DNA from: Actinoplanes regularis
GTDB taxonomy: Bacteria > Actinomycetota > Actinomycetes > Mycobacteriales > Micromonosporaceae
DNA: 64,000 nucleotides
Assembly: GCF_900188005.1 (NCBI RefSeq)
Contig: NZ_FZNR01000030.1
Span: 1 to 64,000 of the forward strand
Direction: 5' to 3'
Part shown: one piece after another, positions 16,966 through 25,984 of the stretch
How the letters are laid out: every line of letters begins with the position of its first letter
Numbering within the stretch: position 1 is the first letter of the stretch
Notes under the pieces: generated by a model
What the model was told of the DNA's origin: nothing
Seen by the model: the letters and a program-made list of their open reading frames with translations, nothing else
Database searches by the model: none
Made by a program: the position numbers and the translations under genes

Positions 16966-17437
16966 TGCTGGCGCCGCCGGAGCTCCTGCCAACCTCATTC
17001 ATGGATGTGGCCAGGTTGTAGTACCCAGGCCGGGCATCGGAGCCGATGGGAATGCTGCTCACCGGCTGCTCACCGGAGGTACCGGTCGGCCGGATCGGCG
17101 GGGCCGTGAAGGTGACAACCCCAGCCGCGATGTCCCGACCTTCTGATGCGGTCTTCAGTTCTTCCACCGTCGCGTACGGCCCGGTCAGGCTGGCCGTCAG
17201 CTCGACCGGGGCCGCGCCGGCGGCTGGGCCGTCCGGCGACTCGACCGTCCAACGAACGGACATCGTCTGGCCGGGTCGGTAAGGCGAATCAACGTCCGTG
17301 TCCGCACAGCAGCTGTACGTCACCTGGGCCGGGACCGCATCGTCTCCCGCATTCTCAGATGCGCCGGCATCGCAAGCGGCGAGAAGCGCGACGGCAGCTG
17401 CTGCGACGCCGAGCAACTGGAGGCGGTGTGACGACAT
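16940..17437 (-). CDS. Secreted lipoprotein of unknown function
   Basis: 165 residues. The signal peptide MSSHRLQLLGVAAAAVALLAAC ends in the lipobox LLAAC, so the mature protein should be anchored to the outer face of the membrane by a diacylglyceryl cysteine. The mature part is rich in beta-strand residues and contains a CC pair near residue 44. The start is set by a GAAGGGGAT ribosome-binding site 5 bp upstream; a start 18 bp earlier is less likely. No domain recognised. Confidence 0.8.
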   Translation of the reverse strand: MSSHRLQLLGVAAAAVALLAACDAGASENAGDDAVPAQVTYSCCADTDVDSPYRPGQTMSVRWTVESPDGPAAGAAPVELTASLTGPYATVEELKTASEGRDIAAGVVTFTAPPIRPTGTSGEQPVSSIPIGSDARPGYYNLATSMNEVGRSSGGASIIRVVAKG

Positions 17438-17587
17438 GGGATCCCCTTCGAGCAATTTGCTGAGCGCACCTTAGTCGGCGCGGCCAAGCTGATCGACACC
17501 CAGGAGATAACGGTGCCGGCCGACTCCCTTCCCAGGTCAGCGGCCATCCGTCTGTCTGTTTCTTGATGACCTCGGGGTCGTCCGGTC

Positions 17588-18211
17588 ATGGTCGTCCGGC
17601 GGCAGGCTGTGGCCGTTTGGGCCGGCCGACGGGTCTGGTATTCGTACGTCACCAACTGCCACGATCAACTCGTGGCGGTTGGTTATGCCCCGGTGTCGGG
17701 CGATGTGGAATATCGGTGGTCGTCGTGGCGCTACGTGGTCGCGATGGCCCCGATAGGCTTCGTTGGGGCTGCCGCCGGGGTGACGCTCGCCCGATTCGTA
17801 CTCCCGATGCTCACTGGCCGTCCGAGCAGTTTCAGCGTTGCTTTCGGCGCCTTCTATGTGGCTACCTATGCGTTTTTCTTTCCTTTCGCCTCTTGGTTGT
17901 TCGTTTGTGGTCTGCCGGCCGGGCTGAGGTTCGGTAGCGAGGGGATCGAACTGGCTGCCGCGCGGCACGATGTGCTCGGGGTGCCCTACGAGGCCGTGTC
18001 GAGTGCCCGTGTCCGGTGGTGGTGGCCTGTAGCGATGCTCGACGTTGTCGTTGGTTCCGTCGACGAATCGCGGGTGATGCGATTTGACCGCGGTGGCCGT
18101 CGGCCGTCGTGCAAGCGCAAGGGTGATCAACTGCGCTTCTCCATGCCGATTGCGGGACTGAGGTCGTCGGACCTCCGGTCCGAGCTCCGGCGCCGCGGAC
18201 TCGGCGAGTAA
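17588..18211 (+). CDS. Two-TM hypothetical protein
   Basis: 207 residues. Two hydrophobic hairpin segments (about 45-75 and 85-110) are followed by a cytoplasmic domain of about 95 residues with a basic end (RRPSCKRKGDQLRF, LRRRGLGE), vaguely PH-like in strand order. The gene is less GC-rich at third positions than its neighbours. Starts further in (for example GTG near 17671) are possible. Function unknown. Confidence 0.6.
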   Translation: MVVRRQAVAVWAGRRVWYSYVTNCHDQLVAVGYAPVSGDVEYRWSSWRYVVAMAPIGFVGAAAGVTLARFVLPMLTGRPSSFSVAFGAFYVATYAFFFPFASWLFVCGLPAGLRFGSEGIELAAARHDVLGVPYEAVSSARVRWWWPVAMLDVVVGSVDESRVMRFDRGGRRPSCKRKGDQLRFSMPIAGLRSSDLRSELRRRGLGE

Positions 18212-18220
18212 CGGCGGGTT

Positions 18221-18246
18221 TCGCGCACCGGCTCACCGGTGCGCGA
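18221..18246. terminator. Bidirectional hairpin between convergent genes
   Basis: TCGCGCACCGG and its perfect complement flank a CTCA loop. The right half is the last codons of the acyltransferase gene, so the stem serves as a compact terminator for both strands. Confidence 0.6.
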
Positions 18247-19396
18247 GGCTTCGGGACCCGTCACCGGCGCCGAACGACTCGGCCCGCCGGAACAGCAGGC
18301 AGAGGACGATCAGGGCGACGGCGACCACAGGCAGCCAGAGCAGCCGGTGCCCGATCCAGCCGGCAGAGTCCGGCGAGCCGATCAGCCCGACGGGATCGCT
18401 TCCCAGGACGTGGCCGAGCCCGGCGACGCCGAACAGAGCGCTCTGGTGCCACAGGAAGATCGTCATCGCCGTCAGGTTGAGCCCGCCCACGACCGCCCAC
18501 CAGCCGGGACGGTGCAGCCGGCGCTCCAGGCGCGCCCACAGCAGCAGCGCGAGACCGATCTGCACGGCCGACAGCGCGGCGGTGAGCAGCGAGGGCGGGT
18601 TGAGGTTCGAGCGCCCGTCGCCCGGAACCCCGACCAGACTCGCCGGATAGCCCGCCGCGATCAGCAGGGCGCCGCTGGTCAGACCCGCCAGCAGCAGGCC
18701 CCGGCCGCAACGTTCCCCGGCGAGCCGGCCCCGCGACGCGGCCGCCCCGAGCGTGTACGGCACCAGCCAGGCGGTCACACAGTTCAGGTAGGCGGGCCAG
18801 CCGGGCATCCCGGGCCACAGCCAGTACCGCAGCGCGTCCATCGCGATCAGCGCACCCAGCGGCAGCAGGGCCGCCGCGGCCCCGAACCGGTCGACGGCGC
18901 CGAGCACCGGCGGGGTGAGCGGCAGCAGCAGGACGAGCACGAGAACGAACCAGAGCGGACTGAACGCGATCGTGCCGGCCGTGTGCAGGGTCCACGGGCC
19001 GATGGCGGTATGCCGGAGCGCGGCGAGGATCAGCAGCCACACGCCGAGGAACACGACGATCGGCGGCAGCAGCCGGCGCGCCCGGCCGGCCAGCCAGGAC
19101 CGGGTCGAGCCGCCGCGCCGCCCGGCCCGGTCCAGGCCCCGAGCGGCGGTGTTGCCCGCGACGAAGAAGAACAGGCCGAGCGTCTGCAGGACCCAGGTCA
19201 GCGGGGTGAGGCCCGGTATCGCGGTGAGCGGGCTGGCCTGGTGGAGTTCGCCTCCGGTGCCGGTGGTCAGGCCGGTGACGAGCCAGTGCCCGGCGACCAC
19301 GCCGAGCATGGCGATCACACGGAGCCCGTCGATCACCCGTTCCCGGTCCGGCGGGGTCGCGGTGGCGATCCGATCCGCCCACGCCGTCGTGGTCAT
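18233..19396 (-). CDS. Integral membrane acyltransferase (acyltransferase 3 family)
   Basis: 387 residues with about ten hydrophobic segments. The family-3 signature is near the N-terminus: GLRVIAMLGVVAGHWLV with the conserved His, and later FFFVAGNTAARGLDR. Such enzymes O-acylate surface polysaccharides, peptidoglycan or secondary metabolites. The ATG overlaps the stop codon of the secreted hydrolase gene by four bases, so the two are coupled and may act on a common cell-surface substrate. Confidence 0.87.
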   Translation of the reverse strand: MTTTAWADRIATATPPDRERVIDGLRVIAMLGVVAGHWLVTGLTTGTGGELHQASPLTAIPGLTPLTWVLQTLGLFFFVAGNTAARGLDRAGRRGGSTRSWLAGRARRLLPPIVVFLGVWLLILAALRHTAIGPWTLHTAGTIAFSPLWFVLVLVLLLPLTPPVLGAVDRFGAAAALLPLGALIAMDALRYWLWPGMPGWPAYLNCVTAWLVPYTLGAAASRGRLAGERCGRGLLLAGLTSGALLIAAGYPASLVGVPGDGRSNLNPPSLLTAALSAVQIGLALLLWARLERRLHRPGWWAVVGGLNLTAMTIFLWHQSALFGVAGLGHVLGSDPVGLIGSPDSAGWIGHRLLWLPVVAVALIVLCLLFRRAESFGAGDGSRSLAHR

Positions 19397-20427
19397 CGCG
19401 GATCACCCGTCGAGCCGGTACCGATCGACGCCATCGCCTGCAACGCGGCCGAGCCGGGCTCGAAGTAGCCGTCGTGGCCGTCGACGTTCCCGCACGGCAG
19501 CGGCAGCGCGCCGAAGGCCGGATCGATCGGCAGGCGGCCGTGCCCGGCGCCGAGGACGCGCACGCCCGGAACCCGCCGGATCCAGTCGTCGGGAGCGCTG
19601 CCCGCCCAGACGCGGGCGAACGTGTGCAGGCCGGCGGCGCTGTCGGCGCCCATGCCGGGGCTGCCGATCGCCACGATGTCGGTGACCTGGGGGTTCAGGT
19701 CGTGGGCGGCGAGACCGGCCACCGTGGAGCCGTAGCTGTGGCCGACCACGGTGATCGCGAGCCCGGGGCGGCCGGTGACGAGTCCGTCCAGGAACCGGTC
19801 CAGGGCCTGCGCGCCGGCCGCGGCCCGTTCCTCACGGATCGCTTGCCGGCGTACCCCCTCGGGTGGGTCGTAGCCCAGCCAGACGACGACCGCGACGCGC
19901 GCGTCCGGCCGGTCGGCGAGCATCCGCGTGTAGAGCTGGCGGCCCTGCCAGGCCGGCGCGCGCCGGAGCCGGCCGCCGTGGCCGGTGTCGAAGTTGCCGA
20001 GAGTGTCGTCGACGCCCGGGACGAGAACGGTGACGTGGGTGGCGCCGCGTAGATCGCCGAGCACCTCGGCGATCCGGCCGTCGCCGCGCGGATCCAGGGC
20101 GAGCAGCTGCCGGCCGGCCCACTGCGGACTCTGCAGCAGGTTCGCCGCGTAGCGCAGCTCGATCGGCGCTCCGTCGAGGTTGCCGACGACGTCCGGGTAG
20201 GTGTGGGCCAGCTCCTCGGCGCGCCCGTCCGGCAGACCGGCGAAGTACGCGGCCACCGTCGCGGCCGGCGCGGCGCTCAGATCCGGCAGGTGCGCCGGGT
20301 CGGCGAGCCAGGCGGCCTGACCCGCGGGCAGCGGTGCCGGGCTGGGCGGGGTGGGCCCGAAAACGTATGCGCCGGGCACCCCCAGGGTCATGGCGAGCAG
20401 TGCGGTGATGAACCGCTTCCAAGTCAT
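19393..20427 (-). CDS. Secreted alpha/beta-hydrolase (DUF1023 type)
   Basis: 344 residues. An N-terminal signal peptide (TWKRFITALLAMTLGVPGAYVF) is followed by a DUF1023-like alpha/beta-hydrolase domain with nucleophile elbow VGHSYGSTVAG and a VVWLGYDPP stretch. The ATG at 20427 has a GGAGGAATT ribosome-binding site; an upstream start would disrupt the signal peptide. Likely a secreted esterase or lipase. First gene of the two-gene operon with the acyltransferase. Confidence 0.88.
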   Translation of the reverse strand: MTWKRFITALLAMTLGVPGAYVFGPTPPSPAPLPAGQAAWLADPAHLPDLSAAPAATVAAYFAGLPDGRAEELAHTYPDVVGNLDGAPIELRYAANLLQSPQWAGRQLLALDPRGDGRIAEVLGDLRGATHVTVLVPGVDDTLGNFDTGHGGRLRRAPAWQGRQLYTRMLADRPDARVAVVVWLGYDPPEGVRRQAIREERAAAGAQALDRFLDGLVTGRPGLAITVVGHSYGSTVAGLAAHDLNPQVTDIVAIGSPGMGADSAAGLHTFARVWAGSAPDDWIRRVPGVRVLGAGHGRLPIDPAFGALPLPCGNVDGHDGYFEPGSAALQAMASIGTGSTGDPR

Positions 20428-20669
20428 CGGATCAATTCCTCCGGCCTCATCCAATGAGGACGAAGTTAGGCGCGAAATGGATCGGTGTCGTCAATCCACA
20501 GGGGGTCCCGACCCGTAGTACCGGAGAGCTACGGGTCCATTCACCGGATCTGGAGAACCGCCTCTGACCAGGTGATATGCGCCTTTTCGGAGATCGTACC
20601 GGAGAGTGACGACAGCAGATCCGCCGCTGCCTAGATTCGTCACCGAACCATTCGGAGAAGGAGAAAGCG

Positions 20670-21398
20670 TTGACCAATTCATCGGCGGCCGCGCGATCGT
20701 CACGTGCGGAAATCACCCTGCAGCACGTCTCCGATCTGTACCGCGAATTCCAGGACGACCTCCGAACGGTACGGAAGGAACAGCGCGAGCTACGGACCAC
20801 CTGTCCGGGAATGAGAACTCAGCTCGACGACCTCGAGGCGGAGATCACCTACCTGCTGATCCGGAAGGAACGGCCCGCGACCGTGGTGGAGATCGGATCG
20901 CTGCACGGGTGGTCCACGACCTGGATCCTGCGGGCGCTGCGCGACAACCGGGCCGGGACGCTCGTCACCCACGACCTGATCGACAACGCGCGGCACAACG
21001 TCCCCGCCGAACTCGCCGAGGGACGCTGGACGTTCGTGCCGGGCGACGCCCGGGAGACGCTGCGCGGCCACCGGCACGACATCGACCACCTCTTCATCGA
21101 CGCCGCGCACACCGCGTCCTTCGCCCGGTGGTTCGTCGGCGAGCTCTTCCCGACGGTCCGGCCCGGGGTCACGGTGAGCGTGCACGACGTCTTCCACGGC
21201 CGGCGGCCGTGGCCGGTCAGCGAGGGCCGGGTGGTGCTGTCCTGGCTGGAGCAGAACGGCGCCGGACACTTCACCCCCTCGCGCCTCGCCGCCCCGCCGG
21301 TCAACCGTGAGCTCAAGCAGCTGAAGCAGCGCCTCGGCCTGCTGGAATCCGTCCACGACGGCCGCGACGACCCGATGCTGTTCTTCCGGATGCCGTGA
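20670..21398 (+). CDS. Class I SAM-dependent methyltransferase (Methyltransf_24-like)
   Basis: 242 residues. The SAM-binding loop VVEIGSLHGWST lies at about 72-83, then THDLID, then a DHLFIDAAHT acidic motif, as in CmcI-like or Methyltransf_24 enzymes that often methylate antibiotics or sugars. The C-terminus (about 205-242) is charged and helical. The start is a TTG at 20670 preceded by GGAGAAGGAGAAAGC, a strong ribosome-binding site. Divergent from the hydrolase/acyltransferase operon. Substrate unknown. Confidence 0.85.
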   Translation: MTNSSAAARSSRAEITLQHVSDLYREFQDDLRTVRKEQRELRTTCPGMRTQLDDLEAEITYLLIRKERPATVVEIGSLHGWSTTWILRALRDNRAGTLVTHDLIDNARHNVPAELAEGRWTFVPGDARETLRGHRHDIDHLFIDAAHTASFARWFVGELFPTVRPGVTVSVHDVFHGRRPWPVSEGRVVLSWLEQNGAGHFTPSRLAAPPVNRELKQLKQRLGLLESVHDGRDDPMLFFRMP

Positions 21399-21450
21399 AC
21401 TCGCGTCCGGGTGCTTACATGGCAGGGCGAACATCGATCAGGAGGTACGG

Positions 21451-22716
21451 GTGGCGTCTTCCTTCCGTGCCGCGGGCCTGGCCGGCCGTCGGCTGTTCGC
21501 CCTGTCGGCCCGTCCGGAACGCACCGTCGCCTCGAAACGTCCCACGCTGATGCGGGGGTTGCGGCTCCTCGGGGTGTCGCTGCTGGCTCTCTACGTGGCC
21601 GCGGTCGGTGTCGGGGTCGTCGCCGAAACTCTGCCGTGGAGCCCGGCGATGATCGTCGCCCTGGCGTTGGCGCAGGCCACGCCGGTCATCCTGGTGATCT
21701 ATCGGCCGATCGCCGCGTGGTGGCTGTCGCTGCTCGCCGCGCTGCCCTACCTGATCCTGGTGGGTCTCTCCGCCGAGCAGGTGGCCGACGAGGCGTTCTG
21801 GCCGTGGAGCGTCGCCGGGATTGTCGCGCACCTGTTCGTCGCCGTGCTGGTGGCCTACCAGGTGCCACCCCCGGTCTATCTGGCCCAGTGGCTGATCACG
21901 GCTGTGGTGGCCGTCGCCGCGGAGACGATCTTCACCGGCCGGGCGCAGATCAACAACGGCCTGGTGCTGTCCGGCCTGTACGCCGTCGGGCTCGCCGGCG
22001 TCGCGATCGCCCGCTGGCTGCGCGACGTCCGGCGGGAACTGCGCCACCAGGTCGGCCTCACCGAGCGGGAACGCTCGCAGCGAACCGTGCTGGAGGAACG
22101 CACCCGGATCGCCCGCGAACTGCACGACGTGGTCGCCCACCACATGTCGGTGATCGCGGTCCAGGCGGAGGCCGCGCCCTACCGGGTGAGCGCGCTCGAC
22201 CCGGCCGCGACCGAGAGCTTCGCCTCGATCCGGCAGAACGCGCTGGCGGCGCTGACGGAGACGCGGCAGATTCTCGGCATGCTCCGCTCCGAGCAGGACA
22301 GTGACAATCGGTACGCCCCCCAGCCGACCCTGGCCGACCTGGATCAGCTCTTCGGCAACTGTCGCAGCGCCGGTCTGACCCTGAAGACCGGCATCCGCGG
22401 CGACGTGCGGGACCTGCCGGAGCAGGTCGAGCTGATCGCCTACCGGGTGATCCAGGAGGCGCTGAGCAACGTGATCCGCCACGCGCCCGGTGCCGACGTC
22501 GAGGTCGACGTCGCCTACGGCCCGGCCGAACTGGACCTGCGGGTCGCCAACAGCCCCTCCCCGGCCGCCGGCCGGCTCTCCCCGGTGGTGGCCGCCGGCC
22601 ACGGTCTGACCGGCATGCGGGAACGGGCGGCGGTTCTCGGGGCGAGCCTGCGAGCCGGACGCCGCGACGACGGATGGTACGAGGTCGCCATGTCACTGCC
22701 CGTGGATCGGCGATGA
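21451..22716 (+). CDS. NarL-partner sensor histidine kinase
   Basis: 421 residues. About five to six hydrophobic segments (residues 35-185), then HisKA_3 with the phospho-accepting His in ARELHDVVAHHMSV, the N-box QEALSNVIRHA and the G-box GHGLTGMRERA. A GTG start at 21451 is preceded by an AGGAGGT ribosome-binding site. Coupled to the response regulator by a four-base ATGA overlap. Input signal unknown. Confidence 0.95.
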   Translation: MASSFRAAGLAGRRLFALSARPERTVASKRPTLMRGLRLLGVSLLALYVAAVGVGVVAETLPWSPAMIVALALAQATPVILVIYRPIAAWWLSLLAALPYLILVGLSAEQVADEAFWPWSVAGIVAHLFVAVLVAYQVPPPVYLAQWLITAVVAVAAETIFTGRAQINNGLVLSGLYAVGLAGVAIARWLRDVRRELRHQVGLTERERSQRTVLEERTRIARELHDVVAHHMSVIAVQAEAAPYRVSALDPAATESFASIRQNALAALTETRQILGMLRSEQDSDNRYAPQPTLADLDQLFGNCRSAGLTLKTGIRGDVRDLPEQVELIAYRVIQEALSNVIRHAPGADVEVDVAYGPAELDLRVANSPSPAAGRLSPVVAAGHGLTGMRERAAVLGASLRAGRRDDGWYEVAMSLPVDRR

Positions 22717-23381
22717 GCACGACGCCGATCCGGGTGCTCGTCGTCGACGACCAGCGGATGCTGCGGGAGAGCTTCGCCGTCCTGCTCAACGCCCAGCCGG
22801 ACCTCGAGGTGGTCGCCGAGGCCGCGAACGGGGAGGAGGCCGTCCGGCAGGCCCGGGACCTGCGCCCGGACGTGGTGCTGATGGACGTACGGATGCCGGT
22901 CCTCGACGGTCTGGAGGCGACCCGGCGGATCCTGGCACACGCTCCCGGCACGAAGGTGCTGGTCCTCACCACCTTCGACGACGACGAGTACGTGCACGAG
23001 GCGATCCGGGCCGGCGCGAACGGCTTCCTGCTCAAGGACTCGTCGGCGCATCAGCTCGCCGACGCCATCCGCACCACGGTCACCGGCGGGGCCGTGCTGG
23101 CGCCGTCGGTGACGAAGCGCCTGATGGAGGACTTCTCCCAGCGCTCGGCCCCACCCGGGGCGCCGTCGGGCCGCCTGGCCGCCCTGACCAACCAGGAGAT
23201 CAAGGTGCTCGGGCTGGTCGCGCGCGGCCTGTCCAACGCGGAGATCGCGGTCCACCTGACCGTCGCCGAGCAGACCGTGAAGACCCACGTGAGCCGCATC
23301 CTGATGAAACTGAACCTGCGCGACCGCACCCAGGCCGCCGTCCTGGCCTACGAGACCGGCCTCATCACTCCGGGCCGCTGA
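22713..23381 (+). CDS. NarL/LuxR-type response regulator
   Basis: 222 residues. The receiver domain (1-125) has VLVVDDQR, the phospho-acceptor in VVLMDVRMPVLDG (about residue 56) and the Lys in FLLKDSSA. A GerE helix-turn-helix lies at about 155-215 (LTNQEIKVLGLVARGLS, NAEIAVHLTVAEQTVKTHV). The ATG inside the kinase stop gives a normal receiver start. Targets are unknown. Confidence 0.95.
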   Translation: MSTTPIRVLVVDDQRMLRESFAVLLNAQPDLEVVAEAANGEEAVRQARDLRPDVVLMDVRMPVLDGLEATRRILAHAPGTKVLVLTTFDDDEYVHEAIRAGANGFLLKDSSAHQLADAIRTTVTGGAVLAPSVTKRLMEDFSQRSAPPGAPSGRLAALTNQEIKVLGLVARGLSNAEIAVHLTVAEQTVKTHVSRILMKLNLRDRTQAAVLAYETGLITPGR

Positions 23382-23424
23382 TTACCAGGACCGACCAAGA
23401 AACTCACAGAACAGTCGCAGGTCG

Positions 23425-24012
23425 ATGCGCTCGTCCAACTTATCGATCAAGGCGCCCCGGCGCGCCGGCCAATCCCTGCTGCGATGCGTGACCCGGCGGG
23501 AAGCCGCTGAAGCGCTGGCGGTCGGCCTCGTAGAGTCTGTGGTTATGGCGGATTCCCAGGAACGGCAGCCCCACCTTGAACATCGGGGGTTCGACTGGCC
23601 GCCGGGGGGCGTGAACCCGTTCGATCGCAGCTTCCCCGAGGCCGGTCGGCTCTACTGGGCGCACGAGCGGCCCTCCTTGCTGTTCCCGGCGAACCAGCAG
23701 CCGGAGCTCTCGGAGCTGGACCGGGCGATCCCCAAGGGCTACACCACGTTGCTCCTGATGGAAAGGGTCGCGGTGGTTACGCTCGGGCAGCGCGGTCGGC
23801 GTGAGTGGAAGCATCAGGCTCTGCACCGCAGTGTGGGCCCGTTCCAGGAGTATCAACTGATCGTGGCGCCGGACGGGCCCAACGAGAAGTACCTGATGGT
23901 CGGTGCGATCTGGCCCTTCCAATGGACACACCGTGACGCGGTTCGGCTGGGTCAACTGACCGGCCGGGTGGTGCTGGTGTGCCGCGTCCTCAGCTACGAG
24001 AACTGGCACTGA
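23425..24012 (+). CDS. Hypothetical protein
   Basis: 195 residues from the first start; an ATG at 23545 would give a 155-residue protein beginning MADSQERQP, which I think more likely because the first 40 residues are basic and unstructured. The core is rich in aromatic residues (FDWPPGGVNPFDRSFPE, MVGAIWPFQWTH) and has no signal peptide or membrane segment. Family not recognised. Confidence 0.55.
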   Translation: MRSSNLSIKAPRRAGQSLLRCVTRREAAEALAVGLVESVVMADSQERQPHLEHRGFDWPPGGVNPFDRSFPEAGRLYWAHERPSLLFPANQQPELSELDRAIPKGYTTLLLMERVAVVTLGQRGRREWKHQALHRSVGPFQEYQLIVAPDGPNEKYLMVGAIWPFQWTHRDAVRLGQLTGRVVLVCRVLSYENWH

Positions 24013-24170
24013 CTCGCGGCGCGTGATCCACGGATGCCTCCGGCGGGAGCGCTCGGGCTTCTGGGATGGTGGCGCCATCCCGCCCACCGTCGACCCGGAC
24101 GAAGCCGAGCACGCATGCCCCTGGGCGCTTCGCGGCTTGCCACCGACGGCTTTTTCTTGCTGTTTGTTCG

Positions 24171-24527
24171 TCACCACTCGTCGCACGGGAAGTGGGTGGA
24201 GCGGACGCAGTCGCCGTTGATCAGCATGATGAGCCGGTACCGGCCCAGCGCGTGCAACCGGTCGAACAACCCATTCAGGTACGGCAGTTCGGGCCCGCTG
24301 GGATAGGCGATGTCCAGCTGGTACGGATGACTGGGGTACGGCTCGTCCGGGTCCCTCCAGCCCGGTTTGAGCCAGGCATGGCCCGTGTCATCGCCGCCGT
24401 GGAACATCTCCTGGTCAGGCAACTCGGCCAGTTCGAACCCGAGCACTTCGGTGAGATCCCGGACCAGTTCGGCAAGGTCAGGTTTCCCGTCCGGTTCGGC
24501 CGCGCCGATGAGAAACTCCCTGTCCAC
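24171..24527 (-). CDS. Small acidic hypothetical protein, immunity-like
   Basis: 118 residues, acidic, no signal or membrane segment; ends RSTHFPCDEW. The GTG start follows a GGAGGAAAAC ribosome-binding site. Directly upstream on the same strand (stop at 24546) an open frame ends in RPYVDNPTYSKIDIFR, the kind of C-terminus seen in nuclease-type toxins, so this could be a surviving immunity gene next to a lost toxin. That is inference only; the family is not recognised. Confidence 0.6.
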   Translation of the reverse strand: MDREFLIGAAEPDGKPDLAELVRDLTEVLGFELAELPDQEMFHGGDDTGHAWLKPGWRDPDEPYPSHPYQLDIAYPSGPELPYLNGLFDRLHALGRYRLIMLINGDCVRSTHFPCDEW

Positions 24528-24579
24528 GTTTTCCTCCCCGCCCGCTCAGCGGAAGATGTCGATCTTGCTGTAGGTCGGA

Positions 24580-24735
24580 TTATCGACGTACGGCCGCAGG
24601 CGAGCCGACCGACTCCAGATGCCTCAGCAGCTCGTGGATCGTCGGGGACCAGGGATGCATGGGACGGCGCACGGTGTCGCCGATGCGCACCACCCGGCGA
24701 TGCGGGTCATCCTGGAGCACCTGAGGTTCGACCAT
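24580..24735 (-). pseudogene. N-terminal fragment of an APH-type phosphotransferase
   Basis: 51 codons from an ATG at 24735 read VVRIGDTVRRPMHPWSPTIH and continue ELLRHLESVG, closely matching the start of aminoglycoside-phosphotransferase-family proteins, then stop at TAA. The kinase core (Brenner motif HxDxxxxN) is absent. The break joins it to the tail of another lost gene whose stop is at 24546. Confidence 0.65.
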
Positions 24736-24747
24736 GTTCAGAATTGT

Positions 24748-24779
24748 GGTCGTACTCCGGCGATCGCCGGAGTACGACC
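24748..24779 (-). terminator. Perfect 32-bp palindrome ending the wall-hydrolase operon
   Basis: GGTCGTACTCCGGCGA and its exact complement meet without a spacer just past the minus-strand stop at 24788. As RNA it forms a very stable hairpin suited to terminate the three-gene operon. Confidence 0.75.
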
Positions 24780-24787
24780 TGGTCGGG

Positions 24788-25984
24788 TCAGCAGTTGGGG
24801 ATGACGACGCCGTTGTTGTCCTTGGCTTCGTCGTTGCCCCATCGGCTGAGGTAGTACGCGGAGACGTACTGCTCGGCGGGTCCGGTGTCGGGGTCGGTTT
24901 TGAGCCAGTAGTGGTTGTAGCTGGTGCCGCTTCCGATTTGCCGGCCCCAGGCTTTGCAGAAGACGTAGTTGGTGCCCTGGTTCAGGGTTCCGGTCTGGGT
25001 GGTGCTGGTCGGTGTGGCGAAGACCGGGGCGGCCGTGTACGTGTCCACCCAGTACTTCGGGCGGGTGCCCCCGGCGCAGTCGGGGATGACGACGCCGTTG
25101 TTGTCCTTGGCTTCGTCGTTGCCCCATCGGCTGAGGTAGTACGCGGAGACGTACTGTCCGGCGGGTCCGGTGTCGGGGTCGGTTTTGAGCCACCAGTGGT
25201 TGTAGCTGGTGCCGCTTCCGATCTGCCGGCCCCAGGCTTTGCAGAAGACGTAGTTGGTGCCCTGGTTCAGGGTTCCGGTCTGGGTGGTGCTGGTCGGCGA
25301 GGCGAAGACCGGCGCGGCGGCGTTGGTGTCCACCCAGTACTTGCTCGGGGTTCCACCGCCCCCGCCCCAGAGCGCGTTGGCGAGAAGCTGGGCGTCGTGC
25401 ACCTCCAAGCGGTAGGCGTCCGGGTAGGCGGAGACCTGGATCCTCTGGCAGATCGCCCCGATGTCGCCGCTCATCCAGGAGTTGTTGGGATATTTCCGGA
25501 ACATCGCGTTGAGGAAGGCGTTCGTCGCGTACACCGGGTCGGTCAGCTGCGCCGGCGTGCCCCAGCCTTGCGAGGGCCGCTGCTGGAAGAGGCCGAGGCT
25601 GTCGTAGTCGACCGCCTCGGTGTAGTTGTGCAGGGACGACTCTGTGATCGCCGTGGTGATCGCGATGACGGCGGCCCGCTTGTCCAGGCCCCGGCCGGCC
25701 ACCGTGGCGGTGATCGCCCGGGCGCAGGACACGTTGTAGGCGTTGAGCGACTGACCCAGTCGCGATCCGTTCATCTGGGCCCGGAGCTGGTTGGCGATCG
25801 TCGTGTCCGCGCTGGTCGCGCCGCCGGAGGTGCACTGGGCGTAGGCGATCGAGGCGAGCAGCGGCAGCGGTGCCGGCCCGTCGGCGGGTCCGGTCGCGGC
25901 GTACGCGGGGCCGGCCGCGGTCAACAGCAGGCCGGCCAGCACGCCGACGACCGCCGTACGAGGTATGGAGGGGGAGGAGGACAT
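24788..25984 (-). CDS. Secreted lysozyme/transglycosylase-like protein with two C-terminal 95-residue repeats
   Basis: 398 residues. Signal peptide to about 29 (AAGPAYA). Residues 60-190 form a helical lysozyme-like domain with a candidate catalytic Glu115 in AITESSL, then SLGLFQQRPSQGWG (129-142), a motif set common in actinobacterial wall-associated proteins. From about 205 there are two copies of a 95-residue unit (KYWVDT, QTGTLNQGTNYVFCKAWG, GQYVSAYYLSRWGNDEA, VVIPDC) with paired cysteines, probably an SH3-like wall-binding module. Third gene of the operon, 30 bp behind the beta-lactamase-fold gene. Acts outside the cell, on peptidoglycan by inference. Confidence 0.82.
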   Translation of the reverse strand: MSSSPSIPRTAVVGVLAGLLLTAAGPAYAATGPADGPAPLPLLASIAYAQCTSGGATSADTTIANQLRAQMNGSRLGQSLNAYNVSCARAITATVAGRGLDKRAAVIAITTAITESSLHNYTEAVDYDSLGLFQQRPSQGWGTPAQLTDPVYATNAFLNAMFRKYPNNSWMSGDIGAICQRIQVSAYPDAYRLEVHDAQLLANALWGGGGGTPSKYWVDTNAAAPVFASPTSTTQTGTLNQGTNYVFCKAWGRQIGSGTSYNHWWLKTDPDTGPAGQYVSAYYLSRWGNDEAKDNNGVVIPDCAGGTRPKYWVDTYTAAPVFATPTSTTQTGTLNQGTNYVFCKAWGRQIGSGTSYNHYWLKTDPDTGPAEQYVSAYYLSRWGNDEAKDNNGVVIPNC

